Source of the DNA: Poronia punctata
Lineage: Eukaryota; Ascomycota; Sordariomycetes; Xylariales; Xylariaceae
Direction of reading: 5' to 3'
Length of the DNA: 64,000 nucleotides
NCBI GenBank assembly: GCA_022579005.1
Contig: MU401482.1
Location: 62,001 to 126,000 of the forward strand
Part shown: positions 14,363 to 24,140 of the stretch, one piece after another
Layout of the letters: each line of letters opens with the position of its first letter
Numbering within the stretch: position 1 is the first letter of the stretch
Notes under the pieces: generated by a model
Told to the model about the DNA's origin: nothing
Seen by the model: the letters and a program-made list of their open reading frames with translations, nothing else
Databases searched by the model: none
Program-made: the position numbers and the translations under genes

Positions 14363-15046
14363 GTATATTCATCAGACTGTGATTCATCTGACAGCCCTGT
14401 CGAAGATTGGGAGCTTCTCTACTCTTCCGACGACATGTCGAAGAAGCCCAGAATGGCCAATCCCGCGCCTGCACCAGCCAACAACAATGAGGCGGTGGAG
14501 AGTGACGGAGAGTCGGCACTTCCCGACCCTTGGAATGCCATCTGCATCGTTGGATTCCGAGTCTATTCAAAAGACGAAGATTTGGACCTGCGCGTCGTGA
14601 TAGAAGGAGGTGACCTTGCCGAGGGTGGCATGGGCGAGAAAGGCGCGGCCGATATCGACAACGCCCAGATGAATGCGGGCGGCGGACGTGAGCAGAAGAA
14701 GGACGAAGACAAAGCTACAGACAAATTCGAAATCGTCGATGGCGCTGCCGTTGTGAAGCAAAAACTCGTAGTTGACGAGGAAAATACAGACGAGACCGAA
14801 GAGAAGAAAGACGAGGTAGAAGACGAGAAGAGGGAGAGGAAGAGGAAGAATAAAAAGACAGACGAAAAAAAGAATAAAGAGGTGGTGGATGAAGGCAACG
14901 ACGCAGACACGGAAGCGGACGACGATGACGATGACGAAGATGATTTAATAGACGCGGCCAAATCCGACATTACCGACTCGTCAGACTCAACCCCCCTCGA
15001 CACGCCAGATTCGACCACGGAAGATTGTAGCCCACAGTGGCAATAA
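11790..15046 (+). CDS. Calpain-family cysteine protease with a long acidic C-terminal tail
   Basis: Calcium-type (C2 family) cysteine peptidase, probably intracellular. I infer four exons: 11790-12191, 12256-12529, 12596-13133 and 13195-15046, giving 1021 aa; all three introns are GT-AG and 61-66 nt. The catalytic triad is intact: Cys200 in GGLGDCWFIASL, His385 in REGHAYV and Asn406 in RNPWG. The signature DWDLKMGRG before the core is typical of fungal calpains. The core is followed to about residue 600 by a calpain-type beta-sandwich region. The last 400 residues are charged low-complexity sequence: a Lys/Glu coiled coil, an Ala-Pro repeat encoded by a GGCTCC minisatellite near 14331-14358, and Asp/Glu runs near the end. 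No MIT-like N-terminus is evident, so this is probably not the PalB/Rim13 pH-signalling calpain. It converges on the NiCoT gene. Confidence 0.92.
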
Positions 15047-15388
15047 TTGAAGCATCATTATATGATTTGAAGCACGTTGTTGTCTAGAGTTCTTTATTTG
15101 ATGATATTGGCGTTGGGTTTGGCATGGAGCATGGATGGAGTAGTCTAGAAGAGCGATGTCGTTTGTCCCGGGTTTCTTCCTTGTTTTCCTGGGTATAAGA
15201 ATGTTTAAATACCATATCTTCCATCTCAGTCAAAATCAAAAGACACTACTCATTCACGCTTGACTTGGTTTTAATGACTCTCGCAATACGTAACGTCTTT
15301 AGAAGTATGAAATCATCCCATATATAGATTTCCAGTCCTAGTCCAGATACCCATCGTCTAGGTATATCCTTAGATGGGCTTTCTTGAC
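15047..15388. other. Convergent 3' intergenic region
   Basis: This 342-bp, moderately AT-rich spacer lies between the stop codons of the calpain-like gene (+) and the NiCoT gene (-). It must hold both 3' UTRs and polyadenylation sites. Nothing else is recognisable. Confidence 0.6.
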
Positions 15389-16643
15389 CTATTGTTCACA
15401 ATCATGGAAAGCATCTGTAGGTGTTTCCAGAGCCTCCCTCTGCAATCTGCGCCTCTCCATCCTTTTCCTCCACGGCCGATATATGACGACTGATCCCAAA
15501 CCTGCCAAAGCGAACACGCCGACAATGGCAGCACCGACAATCTCATAATGATCACCAATCGCAGTGAGACCATCCCAAAAGCTACCTTCGGGCTCGGCCA
15601 CATTCTGCACCAATGACAGAACCTGTATCACGCCTATAAAGGCGGACACGACAACGGTGATGCCCGTCAGCACGATGGAGTAGTACAGTATAGCCACTCT
15701 ATCTCTCGCGAATGCCTTTGACGTGTATAGAGTCATCATCAACGCGCCATCTGTCGTGTCTACCAGACACATGCCAGCTATTAAAAAGAAATTCATCCGT
15801 TAGTACCCCCCCAAAAAAAGGAAAAAAACCCCCAGATTTCAGCCAGTTGGTTGGAGGGAGGAGGGGGACCAACATACCTGTGAACAACAATGGGAAAATA
15901 AGAATAACCCAAAGACTAGTCCCCTGCGCTCCATGAACACTCGCAATACCCAAAACCGCAATCTCCGAACTAGTATCGAACCCAAGGCCGAAAAGGACTC
16001 CAAGCGGATACATTTTCCACGGACGATCGACGATATGAAAGACCTTGCGTAAAGCATTACTCAGAAACCCCGGCCCATCCATCTGCAGTGCTGCCGCCGT
16101 CTCCCTGCCCCTTTCCTCCCTCTCATCGCCTTCCTCGATATCATTCTCGGAATGGGGATCATCCTCCCCCAAGACGAGACGTAATCTCCTCACGAGTCGG
16201 AAAAGAACCCACCCGTTCCCCAAACACAACAAGATCAACACGGCAGCACTGACGCTCGTGCCGATAATCCCGCCCACGTATTGGAAATTATCGAACCGGT
16301 CGCGCAACGCCCCCGCCGTGGCAGCTACCACGATACAAGTGATGATGACGATGGTCGAATGGCCCAGACTGAAGAATGTCCCTACGGATACGGGTCTCTG
16401 GCCCGAGGCTATTAGACGACGCGTCATCAGGTCGATGGCCGCTATGTGGTCTGCGTCCAGGGCGTGGCGGAGCCCCAAGGTGTAGGAGAGCACGGCGCCG
16501 CCTACGAGGCCCGGGTGGAAGTGTAGGACTATTCCTACCGCTGCCCATACTATTGCGTTGATGAGGAGCAGGAGGGATATTATGCCGAGGACGGGGCCCG
16601 GGAGGATTTTCAGACGGGAGGGAAGACGGATGTGGAGGGGCAT
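15389..16643 (-). CDS. Nickel/cobalt transporter of the NiCoT (HoxN/NixA) family
   Basis: Membrane permease for uptake of Ni2+ and/or Co2+, presumably supplying urease in this fungus. Two exons (16643-15878 and 15777-15389) with a 100-nt intron give 384 aa. The family signatures are all visible: RHALDADHIAAID (the metal-binding HX4DH motif), LGHSTIVI, LGFDTSSEIAVLG and GMCLVDTTDGALM; the last is completed at the splice junction. About eight hydrophobic segments surround a charged cytoplasmic loop near residues 165-190. The start is the ATG at 16643. The frame stays open upstream to about 16787 but has no further ATG. Nickel versus cobalt preference cannot be read from the sequence. A fold-back element lies about 580 bp upstream, in the probable promoter side. 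Confidence 0.93.
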
Positions 16644-18426
16644 TTTGAAAAAGGGAGAAAGGGGGATGTGTTTTCGTTGCGTTTGTTTGTTTGTTTGTTT
16701 CTTTCCTTCTTTCTTTCCCCCCTGGAGGCTGGCGTGAAATGTTTTCGAGACGTCGAGGACGACGACAAGCGGGTATCGGTCGGTCAATCGGTCTACCTAT
16801 ACCCACTACTACTGTCGTATTCCAAGGTGAGGCGGAAGGTGAGGTGGGTGTGATGACTGATGACGGGTACGAGCTCATTCTCCAAGTTCCCCCTTCGAAT
16901 CAAAACCAATATTTAAAAGGGGAAAGGAGATGAAAACATGAATTCTCCTTTTTATTTTATTTTTAAATCAGGTAAAAGAAAAATATAAACGCACACACGA
17001 CTCGACTTTCTTTTCCTTCTCATACTTAAATTTAAGGGTCGTCTCCTTGTCCAAGCAATGACTATTTTCTCTTAATTCTCTTGGCTTTTTGACTGATGCC
17101 CCTCACCTCACATAAACATGAAAGCTTGCCCCTCATCCATCGTGTTGCGTGCTTCTATTATTACCCCCACTTCAACCCACCCCGATCCGATCCGATTAAA
17201 GGAGAGAGGATGAGAGAGAAAGGCACCACAGATTCTCGGCTCACACGTTTAAATAGCCAGCTCAACAGTCTAAACCCAATTGGGAAAGGCTCGCGTACTT
17301 TTTGACCTTTTAACCAATCAGGTCGTCTATATAGCGGCATACCCTTAGGACTAGCTAGGAAATATAGTTAATAACTCTTACTTATATATACCTAACTACA
17401 ATGTTTAACTTGTTTAAGCAACAAAAAAAGAAAAAAAGAAAAAAAAGAGCGCTGCTGCAAAATAGGTTTCTAGCTATTATTTACCTACCTAGTTAATTGC
17501 TGCTAGCGCTAAGCATTAAGGTTAGCTGTATATAAGTAAGTAAGTAAGCAAGTAATTGACTGTATGTTTAAGTAGACCTTTAGCTAGTAGTAGGGGTATG
17601 TCTTTGCCTTTTAAAGGAAATAGGCTTCTGATTAGCCTTAAACGTAAAAACGGCGCGAGCTATTCCGGATAAGGTTTGGACTGTTGAGCTGGCTATTTAA
17701 AAGTGTGAGCCGAGAATGTGTGGTGAGAGAAAGGGGTCTTATCTACAGTATATACCGCCCCCCCCCCGTGTCCGGATAATGTAGCTAGGTAAATAGTAAA
17801 TAACCGTGTTAGAATCTAACCTAGATACTTACTTTAGATAGATATATGGTCGCGTTAGAGAAGTAGCACGTTTTTTTATTCGTGCATATTAGTGCTAACG
17901 TCGTCGGTATGTTGGTGAAGTAAGGAAATTATTATACAGGCCTTGAAAATATTACATGTTCTGTTGACTATTCTCGTAATATCTATCGTCTCCTCTGGTT
18001 TCCCCAAGGTTACCTACGAGTAGATGTGAAAGTACCGGAGGGACCCCACATATGCATCTGCGCTACCGGCTCATCACGCACTTTCCAAGCCCAGATACCG
18101 CTTGGTCGAGGGATTACATGTGTGTGGCATCGTCGTATCACAGGCCATACAGGTATTAAAAAGTGAGCAATGTGATTAGGTATTCGCCTCCATCGAGACC
18201 TGCCAGGGGGGAAATATGAGGATTTATGCGCACATATTAGTTACCTACACATGCGACTAGGAATGTCGTAGAGCAATAAATAATAACTATGGCGTGACGA
18301 AACTAATGGTGGTGATAATACACATACATTAGTATATAGGTACTTACTATACAAGCCGTAAACAAACAATTTTATTTACAACACCAATACAAATTAACAC
18401 CAAGCCGGGGCCGGGACAATCTGATC
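16644..18426. other. Intergenic region with a fold-back element
   Basis: This is the promoter side of the NiCoT gene and the 3' side of the NDUFAF2-like gene. It contains A/T-rich DNA, a (TTTG)n run near 16682-16705, and the 502-bp inverted-repeat element described separately. Only spurious open frames were seen otherwise. Confidence 0.6.
17224..17725. mobile_element. Non-autonomous fold-back / Mutator-like TIR element
   Basis: The two ends are inverted copies beginning CACCACA. The first 53 nt match at 50 positions, and patchy similarity continues inwards so that roughly 17224-17409 pairs with 17510-17725. Only about 100 nt at the centre, including A-rich sequence at 17421-17448, is unpaired. 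AGAGAAAGG occurs directly outside both ends (17215-17223 and 17726-17734), a perfect 9-bp target-site duplication, or 10 bp if the adjoining G is counted. Long TIRs with a 9-11 bp duplication are the hallmark of Mutator-like elements. No transposase is encoded, so it would need one supplied in trans. The interior is AT-rich with a GTAA tandem run. Confidence 0.8.
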
Positions 18427-19087
18427 CTACCGGCGCTTGCTCGGTGTCGGATTCCAGGCCTCAGGCTGCCAACTCTCGCCCGGACCGCTCCTATCCGCCT
18501 TCTTCCAGGGATCGTCTTTCGTTTTCGTTTTCGTTTTCGCTTGTCTATCTTTCTTCACGTCCGCCTGCTGCTGCTGCTGCTCTTCTTGTGCTGCGTCGCC
18601 TTGTATCATGGCCGGCTGTTTCGGTGTCGGCTCGGGCTTGTCCAGCAAGCTCGCCTTGGCCTCCCAACGGGCATCGGCCTCTGCCGCAAGGACCTTGATG
18701 CGCTCCTGGCGCATCGCTTCCGCCGTCTGCTCCTGTATACTCGGGGGGGCCGGTCGCTGGTATCGTAGCCATTGGTGCCAGGCCGGCGGCACTTTGACTT
18801 CGCTGTATGGTGTCGAGCGTGGGTAGTGCACTATCCGACGCATAACTGGTTGTGGTCCGTCGCCGCGCGCTTGGTTGAATTCCCAGTATGTGTTACCTTG
18901 GAGGTCGGTGCCTATGTGATTGTCAAGGTTGGTTAGTTGATTTGCGTTGGGAAGAAAGAAGAAGGGAAGAAAGAAAAAGAGAAAGAAAAAGAAACTTACC
19001 AGCGAGGAATCGCTTGCGCCATGGTAATCGTAAGGACTTCCATTGTAACCAGATCTTTTGAAATGTTGTTGTTGGTTTTCCCGACAT
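18427..19087 (-). CDS. Complex I assembly factor, NDUFAF2/NDUFA12 (B17.2-like) family
   Basis: Likely mitochondrial factor acting in late assembly of NADH:ubiquinone oxidoreductase. Two exons (19087-19000 and 18911-18427) with an 88-nt intron give 190 aa. The spliced protein starts MSGKPTTTFQKIWLQWKSLR and has the family core GTDLQGNTYWEF followed by RRIVHYPRSTPYSEVKVPP and WHQWLRY. The GTD codons are made across the splice. The C-terminus from about residue 95 is Gln/Lys-rich and low complexity (QQQQQ; KTKTKTK), as in the assembly-factor branch rather than the structural subunit NDUFA12, which is shorter there. It is divergent from the CH-domain gene with 856 bp between their starts. Confidence 0.88.
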
Positions 19088-19943
19088 GTTTTGCCGGCGC
19101 ACGCACAGTTGTATGCGGCGCGGGGGGTTGGTTTTATTTTATTTTATTTTACTTTCTTCACGTGTCTTGAGTTTGGATTCCTTGCATCTTGTTTGCTCAA
19201 TGTGAGACGGAATACCTATTACGGATACTGACGGAGATAGTGTCGCTGCAGATCTACTCGTATGTACGTACGTCAGCTGTAGGTAAGTACTTAGTACATA
19301 GGTACCTACACGCATTTGTAAGACGGCACCGCCACGTTGTCCCCCAATTACCTCCCTGAGGTACTAAGACCACGCTGCCACGGTCAGACAGATTAATGTA
19401 CCTTTTAACTACCTTGGGGCTTACGATATGAGTACAGGTAGGTAGCACCGCCAGCCACTTTCCGACATTTGCCAGTCTTCTTAAGGTATTCCTACTTAAA
19501 AGCTAGCGTACGTCACTGCTGGCCTAGTGGGGGTCAATTCATTCAGGAGACATTCTCGACCAACTGACTTTTGACAACAGTAATACGTGTACCTAGACGG
19601 ATAATAATGGGTATTGTTCATGCTGTCTAGGTATTACTGGATAACTGGACTGGCTGTCCATTTATGAATCTCCCCGAAGCTCACCGCAAGAGTCTCCAAC
19701 CATTGGAATTCAATCGAATTATCCTCGACGACCAGACTAAAAACACCAGGACGGCGAAAGATTGTTGTTAATTGGAACTTCCTATACACGTGTTTTAGTA
19801 TTAGATTACACAGATGTCCAGGATACCTAACACGCAAACCTGAAGAATACCGATTATAATCTTGTGTCCCCAGCATACGTGGAAACGTGAAAGAAAATAC
19901 GACATCCGAACTGCGCTGACAACCCCCTCAATCCTCGACTGTC
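19088..19943. other. Bidirectional promoter region
   Basis: This 856-bp region lies between the divergent NDUFAF2-like (-) and CH-domain (+) genes. It contains a (TTTTA)n run near 19132-19150 and TAGGTAGG/TACTCGTA words around 19258-19310 and 19437-19445. No gene or specific operator is recognisable. Confidence 0.5.
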
Positions 19944-22065
19944 ATGGCGTCTGTAACGTCTTTAGACAAGGACCTGCGCAGGTTGCGTCTTGAAAAATAC
20001 ACGCCTGCCGCCGCAAACGAGGCCCTTTGCTGGATAGAAGGTGTTCTAGGAACTAATCTATCTTCAAGCGACCTCCTAGACGGTCTCAAGGATGGTGTCG
20101 CGCTTTGCAAGTAGGTCCATTTGGTGGAGGAAGTCAAGCCATGAACCTACTGCTGACGATAATACCAACAACAGACTTGTTAATCTGGCCATTGGCCCCC
20201 CTGGTGTCAAGTTCAAACAGTCGGCCATGCCCTTCGTCCAGATGGAAAATATCTCACACTTTCTCCGAGCCTGCCAGTCGCCTCCGCTCAACCTACAAGA
20301 ACACGACATGTTCCTCACCGTTGACCTATTCGAAAAAAAGGATCCTGCACAAGTTCTTCAGTGCCTCAGCGCATTCTCTCGCGCAGCTAATGCAGCCAAC
20401 CCGTCGGCTTTCCCTTCCGTCATAGGGCCGAAACAACGAGGAGGGATCCCGGTGAGCCCACAACCTACGGGATTGACTACGCCACGAAATCGAGGCCTCT
20501 CCAATGTCAGCGCCTCTTCCCCGTCGGGAATGCTCCCTTCGAGGACGGGCGATTCCGGGTCAGGCCACTGGAGTTCTGGGAAAAGCCCTTCAAGTGATAG
20601 AGTCGGGTCGCCCAATGTGTCAAGCTGGAGTAAAAAGGACCACGAAGGAATTACTAACCCTGCGTGGAACATCGCGCAGTATGGATATATGGGTGGCGCA
20701 AGCCAGGGCAACCTCGGCATCGCCTTTGGGGGCAGACGACAGATCACTAGTGCTGGTCCTCGCGTGCCAACTTTGGTCGAGAAGGAACGCAAACGAAAGG
20801 AAGAGGCGGGAATAGCCGAAAGGCAAAGGTTACAGATGGAAGAAGAACAACGCAGGCGCAAGGCCGACGTAGACGCTAAAGAGAACCGCGCCAAACTCGC
20901 GGAAGAGCAGAACTGGGAAGAAGAAACGAGACGACTACGAGCCGAGGAAAAGCGACAAGCCGAAGAAGAAAAGCGAAAGTGGGAGGAAGAGGAGCGACAA
21001 TGGCGAATGACAGAGGAGAAGCGACGGAAAGAAGAGGAAGAGGCGGAAGCAAAGCTGGCGGAGGAGCGGAAACGAAGTCGAAGCCAAAACGACAACCACC
21101 TCAGAGGCCAGTTTTTGAGCCAGTATCAAGCCGAGCAGACTACCGAGGCGCAAACGACGGGCGAGAACGATTACAGTGAGCGCATCAAGCAACTAGAGAA
21201 GGAACTGGAACTTGCCCGTCAAAGGGAACAGCAATATGAAGAAGAGCGACAACAGCGTTCACAAAGACGGGACAGATCGCGGAGTCGAGCTCGATCGCGT
21301 AGTCGGCCTAACAAGCCAGACGGGGTGCCGAGTCGACAAGACTCGTGGAAACCACGGGATGAGAAAGACTATTTACGTACGCAATGGAAACAACATCAGC
21401 AACATCAGCAACATCAAGAGCAGGTCGAAGAAGAGGCCGCGCCTCCCCCGCCACCACGTCCATTACCGGTACCCGCAGCTTCCATCCAACAAGACCGTAC
21501 TGGCGAGATGACGTCTCCATCGGCTTCCAAAGTAGCCCAACGAACAGGCGAGGTTAGGCCCCTCCCTGTTCCTGGTGCTACAAACAATGCGACCAGTCCT
21601 TCGTCGCGACCACTTCCAGTACCACAACCAATCAACAGGACAGATCGCTATCTGGCGGTTAACCCAGCACCGGCAGCACAACCTCCAAAGCTAACATATT
21701 CACGGGAGGTGGACGCAACATCAGAAGTCGACGAAGAGAACAGACGCCGGGCCCAGTCGCAAGCCAAGACCAAGGCAGGGGGTTGGGCAGGCAAGTCTTT
21801 GTTGGAACGTGAGATGGAGTCGGAAAGGCAACGACAGCAGGAGTGGGAAGAGGCGCAACGGGAGACTGCCAAGGCTGCCCGGTCAGGAGATGGCGTCGAT
21901 GGGATCGGGGGAGGGGTCGGTGGTAGATGGGATGTAAGTCAGTGGAGCGGATACACCGGCGGCGACAGCCAGAATAAAGGGTCAGCGGGTATAGGTGCTG
22001 GACGGAGGGAAATCGTGGGACCTCGTCCGCTTCCACACCCGCCCCCGACCCCACCCCGTCCATGA
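19944..22065 (+). CDS. Calponin-homology (CH) domain protein with coiled coil and calponin-like repeats
   Basis: Probable actin-binding or bundling protein related at its N-terminus to Scp1/transgelin. Two exons (19944-20110 and 20175-22065) with a 64-nt intron inside the CH domain give 685 aa. The CH domain spans about residues 1-130: LEKYTPAAANEALCWIEGVLG, LLDGLKDGVALCKLVN, and FVQMENISHFL. A degenerate calponin-type repeat (GASQ, then GGRRQI) follows at about 217-246. A highly charged Glu/Arg coiled coil fills about 250-405, then an RS-like patch (about 400-420), then proline motifs of the type RPLPVP. A second calponin-like repeat (GGDSQ, then GRREI) sits at about 641-669. The start is the ATG at 19944; an ATG at 20092 is out of frame with the spliced product. 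Confidence 0.88.
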
Positions 22066-23115
22066 GATGTTGCCTCGGCATAGATTAACATGTTGACCGT
22101 TTAAAGCAGGCCTGATGTTGGAGCAGAGACACATCATAAGCATCCTCCAGTGCCCTTTACTTTTTTTTTTTTTAGCTCCCGTGACAAGATCGTAGGGATT
22201 CATTGCAATGAAGCTAATCTCTTGATATCCCCTTTTTATACCATGCATATCGCTTGGGCCACCCCCTATACTCCCTATTCGTCCTGTGACCCTTGATATG
22301 CACCAGAGAGAGTACCTATCGGTATACAGTATATTTAAGAAAACACATGACGAAAGCGACAATATCAATACCTAATTCCATAATACTCAACATATCACGC
22401 AAAGTTGGCCTGACTTAGCAGGGTACAAAAATCAGTCAATCCCCTTATTAGCAGAATACCTGTATCTCCTCACATTCTCCCCTTTCCCCTTTCCTATTTC
22501 TCCCCATTCGGATCCACTCCATCCAGGGACCAGAACAAGCGCCGAGGCTACCTATTTCCCCCCCTCCCTCCCTCTCTCTCCAAAAAAAAACAAGCAACAA
22601 ACCAGCTTGGGGAGCAAAACTGATAATATCCATCTTTTTTTGTCTTTCCTATCTACCTACCTACCTACCTACTTACCTAACTAACTACCTTGCTTATTAT
22701 TTAATAATCATCATCAGACTCCCATGTATAGATAAAAGTTACAAAATATCGAATATAGAATACACTACCTACCTTATCCATCTATCTAAACATGGGCCAA
22801 TCAATCAATTAACCCGTTCCGACAACGGAGGAGAGGGGGCAAAATAAATCGCCTCCTGACTCCTCCGACAAATACCTATATGTACATGTACAGTAGATCC
22901 CGAACCTCGGGTTGTGGGCCACTTCAGACAGACGGGACATTCTCATTTTCGAAAAGACCCCCCCTAAATAAGAAGAGAACGAGTCAGGAGTTATATTATT
23001 TTATTTACTAGACTAGTTTTAAGACAATACACGTAAAAAGAAGCTACTATTGGATTTATATACATATCCAATCCATCGGCGCCAGCCACTGAAACTTCAA
23101 GAGAGAAAAAAAGAC
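22066..23115. other. Intergenic region with CCTA microsatellite
   Basis: It holds the 3' UTR of the CH-domain gene and the promoter of the PEP-mutase-family gene. There is a T-run at 22160-22172 and a CTAC tandem run at about 22653-22688. No gene is recognisable; the small open frames look incidental. Confidence 0.55.
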
Positions 23116-24140
23116 ATGGCACTAATTAACAAGGCCGCTACCAGGCTCCGGGAGATGCTTGGGGACCCGGAGCAGATCATCGTGTGTCCGGGCGTTCATG
23201 ACGGTCTCACGGCCCGTATGGCCTTACACGTGGGTTTCGATGCGCTATACATGGTCAGTCTTTACACTCTTACATACTTATTTTTCTCAATCAATCATTA
23301 TCAAAATGTAAATCCTAAATCAACAAACCGCCAAACTAATCGATTACATTCCAGACCGGCGCAGGAACAGCTGCGTCCCGCCTAGGCCAGCCAGACCTCG
23401 GCCTGACAACCGTCGACGACATGGCCAACAACGCAGGAATGATAGCCAGTCTAGACAGGAACGTACCCGTCATCGCCGACGCCGACACCGGCTTCGGCGG
23501 ACCCATCATGGTAGCCCGGGCCACGGAAAAGTACATATTACAAGGCGTGGCGGCAATCCATCTAGAAGACCAGGTCACCACCAAGCGCTGCGGCCATCTC
23601 CTCGGTAAGGAACTCGTCGACACGACGGCGTATATAGCGCGCATCAAAGCGGCCGCGGCAGCGCGCCAACGTCTCGGGTCCGACATCGTGCTCGTTGCGC
23701 GCACCGACGCCTTGCAATCTCTGGGATACGACGAGGCTGTTTCGCGACTGAAGAGTGCCGTCCAAGCGGGCGCCGATGTGGTTTTTCTAGAGGGCATGCG
23801 CGATAGAGAGCAGATGGCGAGAGTCGTGACTGATTTGGCGCCTACGCCGTGTTTGTTGAATATGGTGGGCGGGGGCGTCACGCCGCTTGTCAACGCGAGG
23901 GAGGCGAGGGAGTTGGGGTATAGGATTGTTATTTGGCCGCTGGCGGGACTCACGAGCGTTTATTTGGGGATGAGGGAGTTTTGTCGCGAGTTGAAGGACA
24001 CGGGCGAGATTAAGGAGAGGTATGATTCCGAGGGAAAGATTGATGGTGGGGTGAGGGATGTTTTTGAGCTTTGTGGTTTGTCGGCTTGTGGTGAGTTTGA
24101 TCAGAAGATGGGTGGGACGAGTTTTGCGAATGGGGCTTGA
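23116..24140 (+). CDS. Isocitrate lyase / PEP mutase superfamily enzyme
   Basis: Mg2+-dependent enzyme that breaks or makes C-C or P-C bonds next to a carboxylate. Fungal relatives are variously called carboxyphosphonoenolpyruvate mutase, oxaloacetate acetylhydrolase or methylisocitrate lyase-like. Two exons (23116-23253 and 23355-24140) with a 101-nt intron give 307 aa. Residues visible: VCPGVHDGLTARM at the N-terminus, the metal-binding ADADTGFGG (87-95), LEDQ (116-119), KRCGH with the candidate catalytic Cys125, and VARTDA. KRCGH is the isocitrate-lyase-like catalytic loop, so a lyase or hydrolase is more likely than a phosphonomutase. No peroxisomal or clear mitochondrial signal is seen. 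The substrate cannot be decided from sequence alone. Confidence 0.9.

Noticed and set aside
13909..14600. Long frames overlapping the calpain tail on both strands
   Set aside because: They are shadows of the repetitive Lys/Glu- and Asp-rich coding sequence. No start, splice or domain supports them.
16644..16787. 48-residue N-terminal extension of the NiCoT protein
   Set aside because: The frame is open but has no ATG (TTG at 16787) and reads low-complexity KKEGKKQTNKQTQ. The family starts near the ATG at 16643.
20092..20174. ATG at 20092 as the start of the CH-domain protein
   Set aside because: It is out of frame with exon 1. Splicing 20111-20174 joins the upstream ATG frame (19944) to the rest and completes the CH domain, so 20092 is an artefact of reading through the intron.
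23116..24140. Phosphonate biosynthesis cluster around the PEP-mutase-family gene
   Set aside because: No phosphonopyruvate decarboxylase, aminotransferase or transporter is nearby, and the active-site loop is lyase-like.
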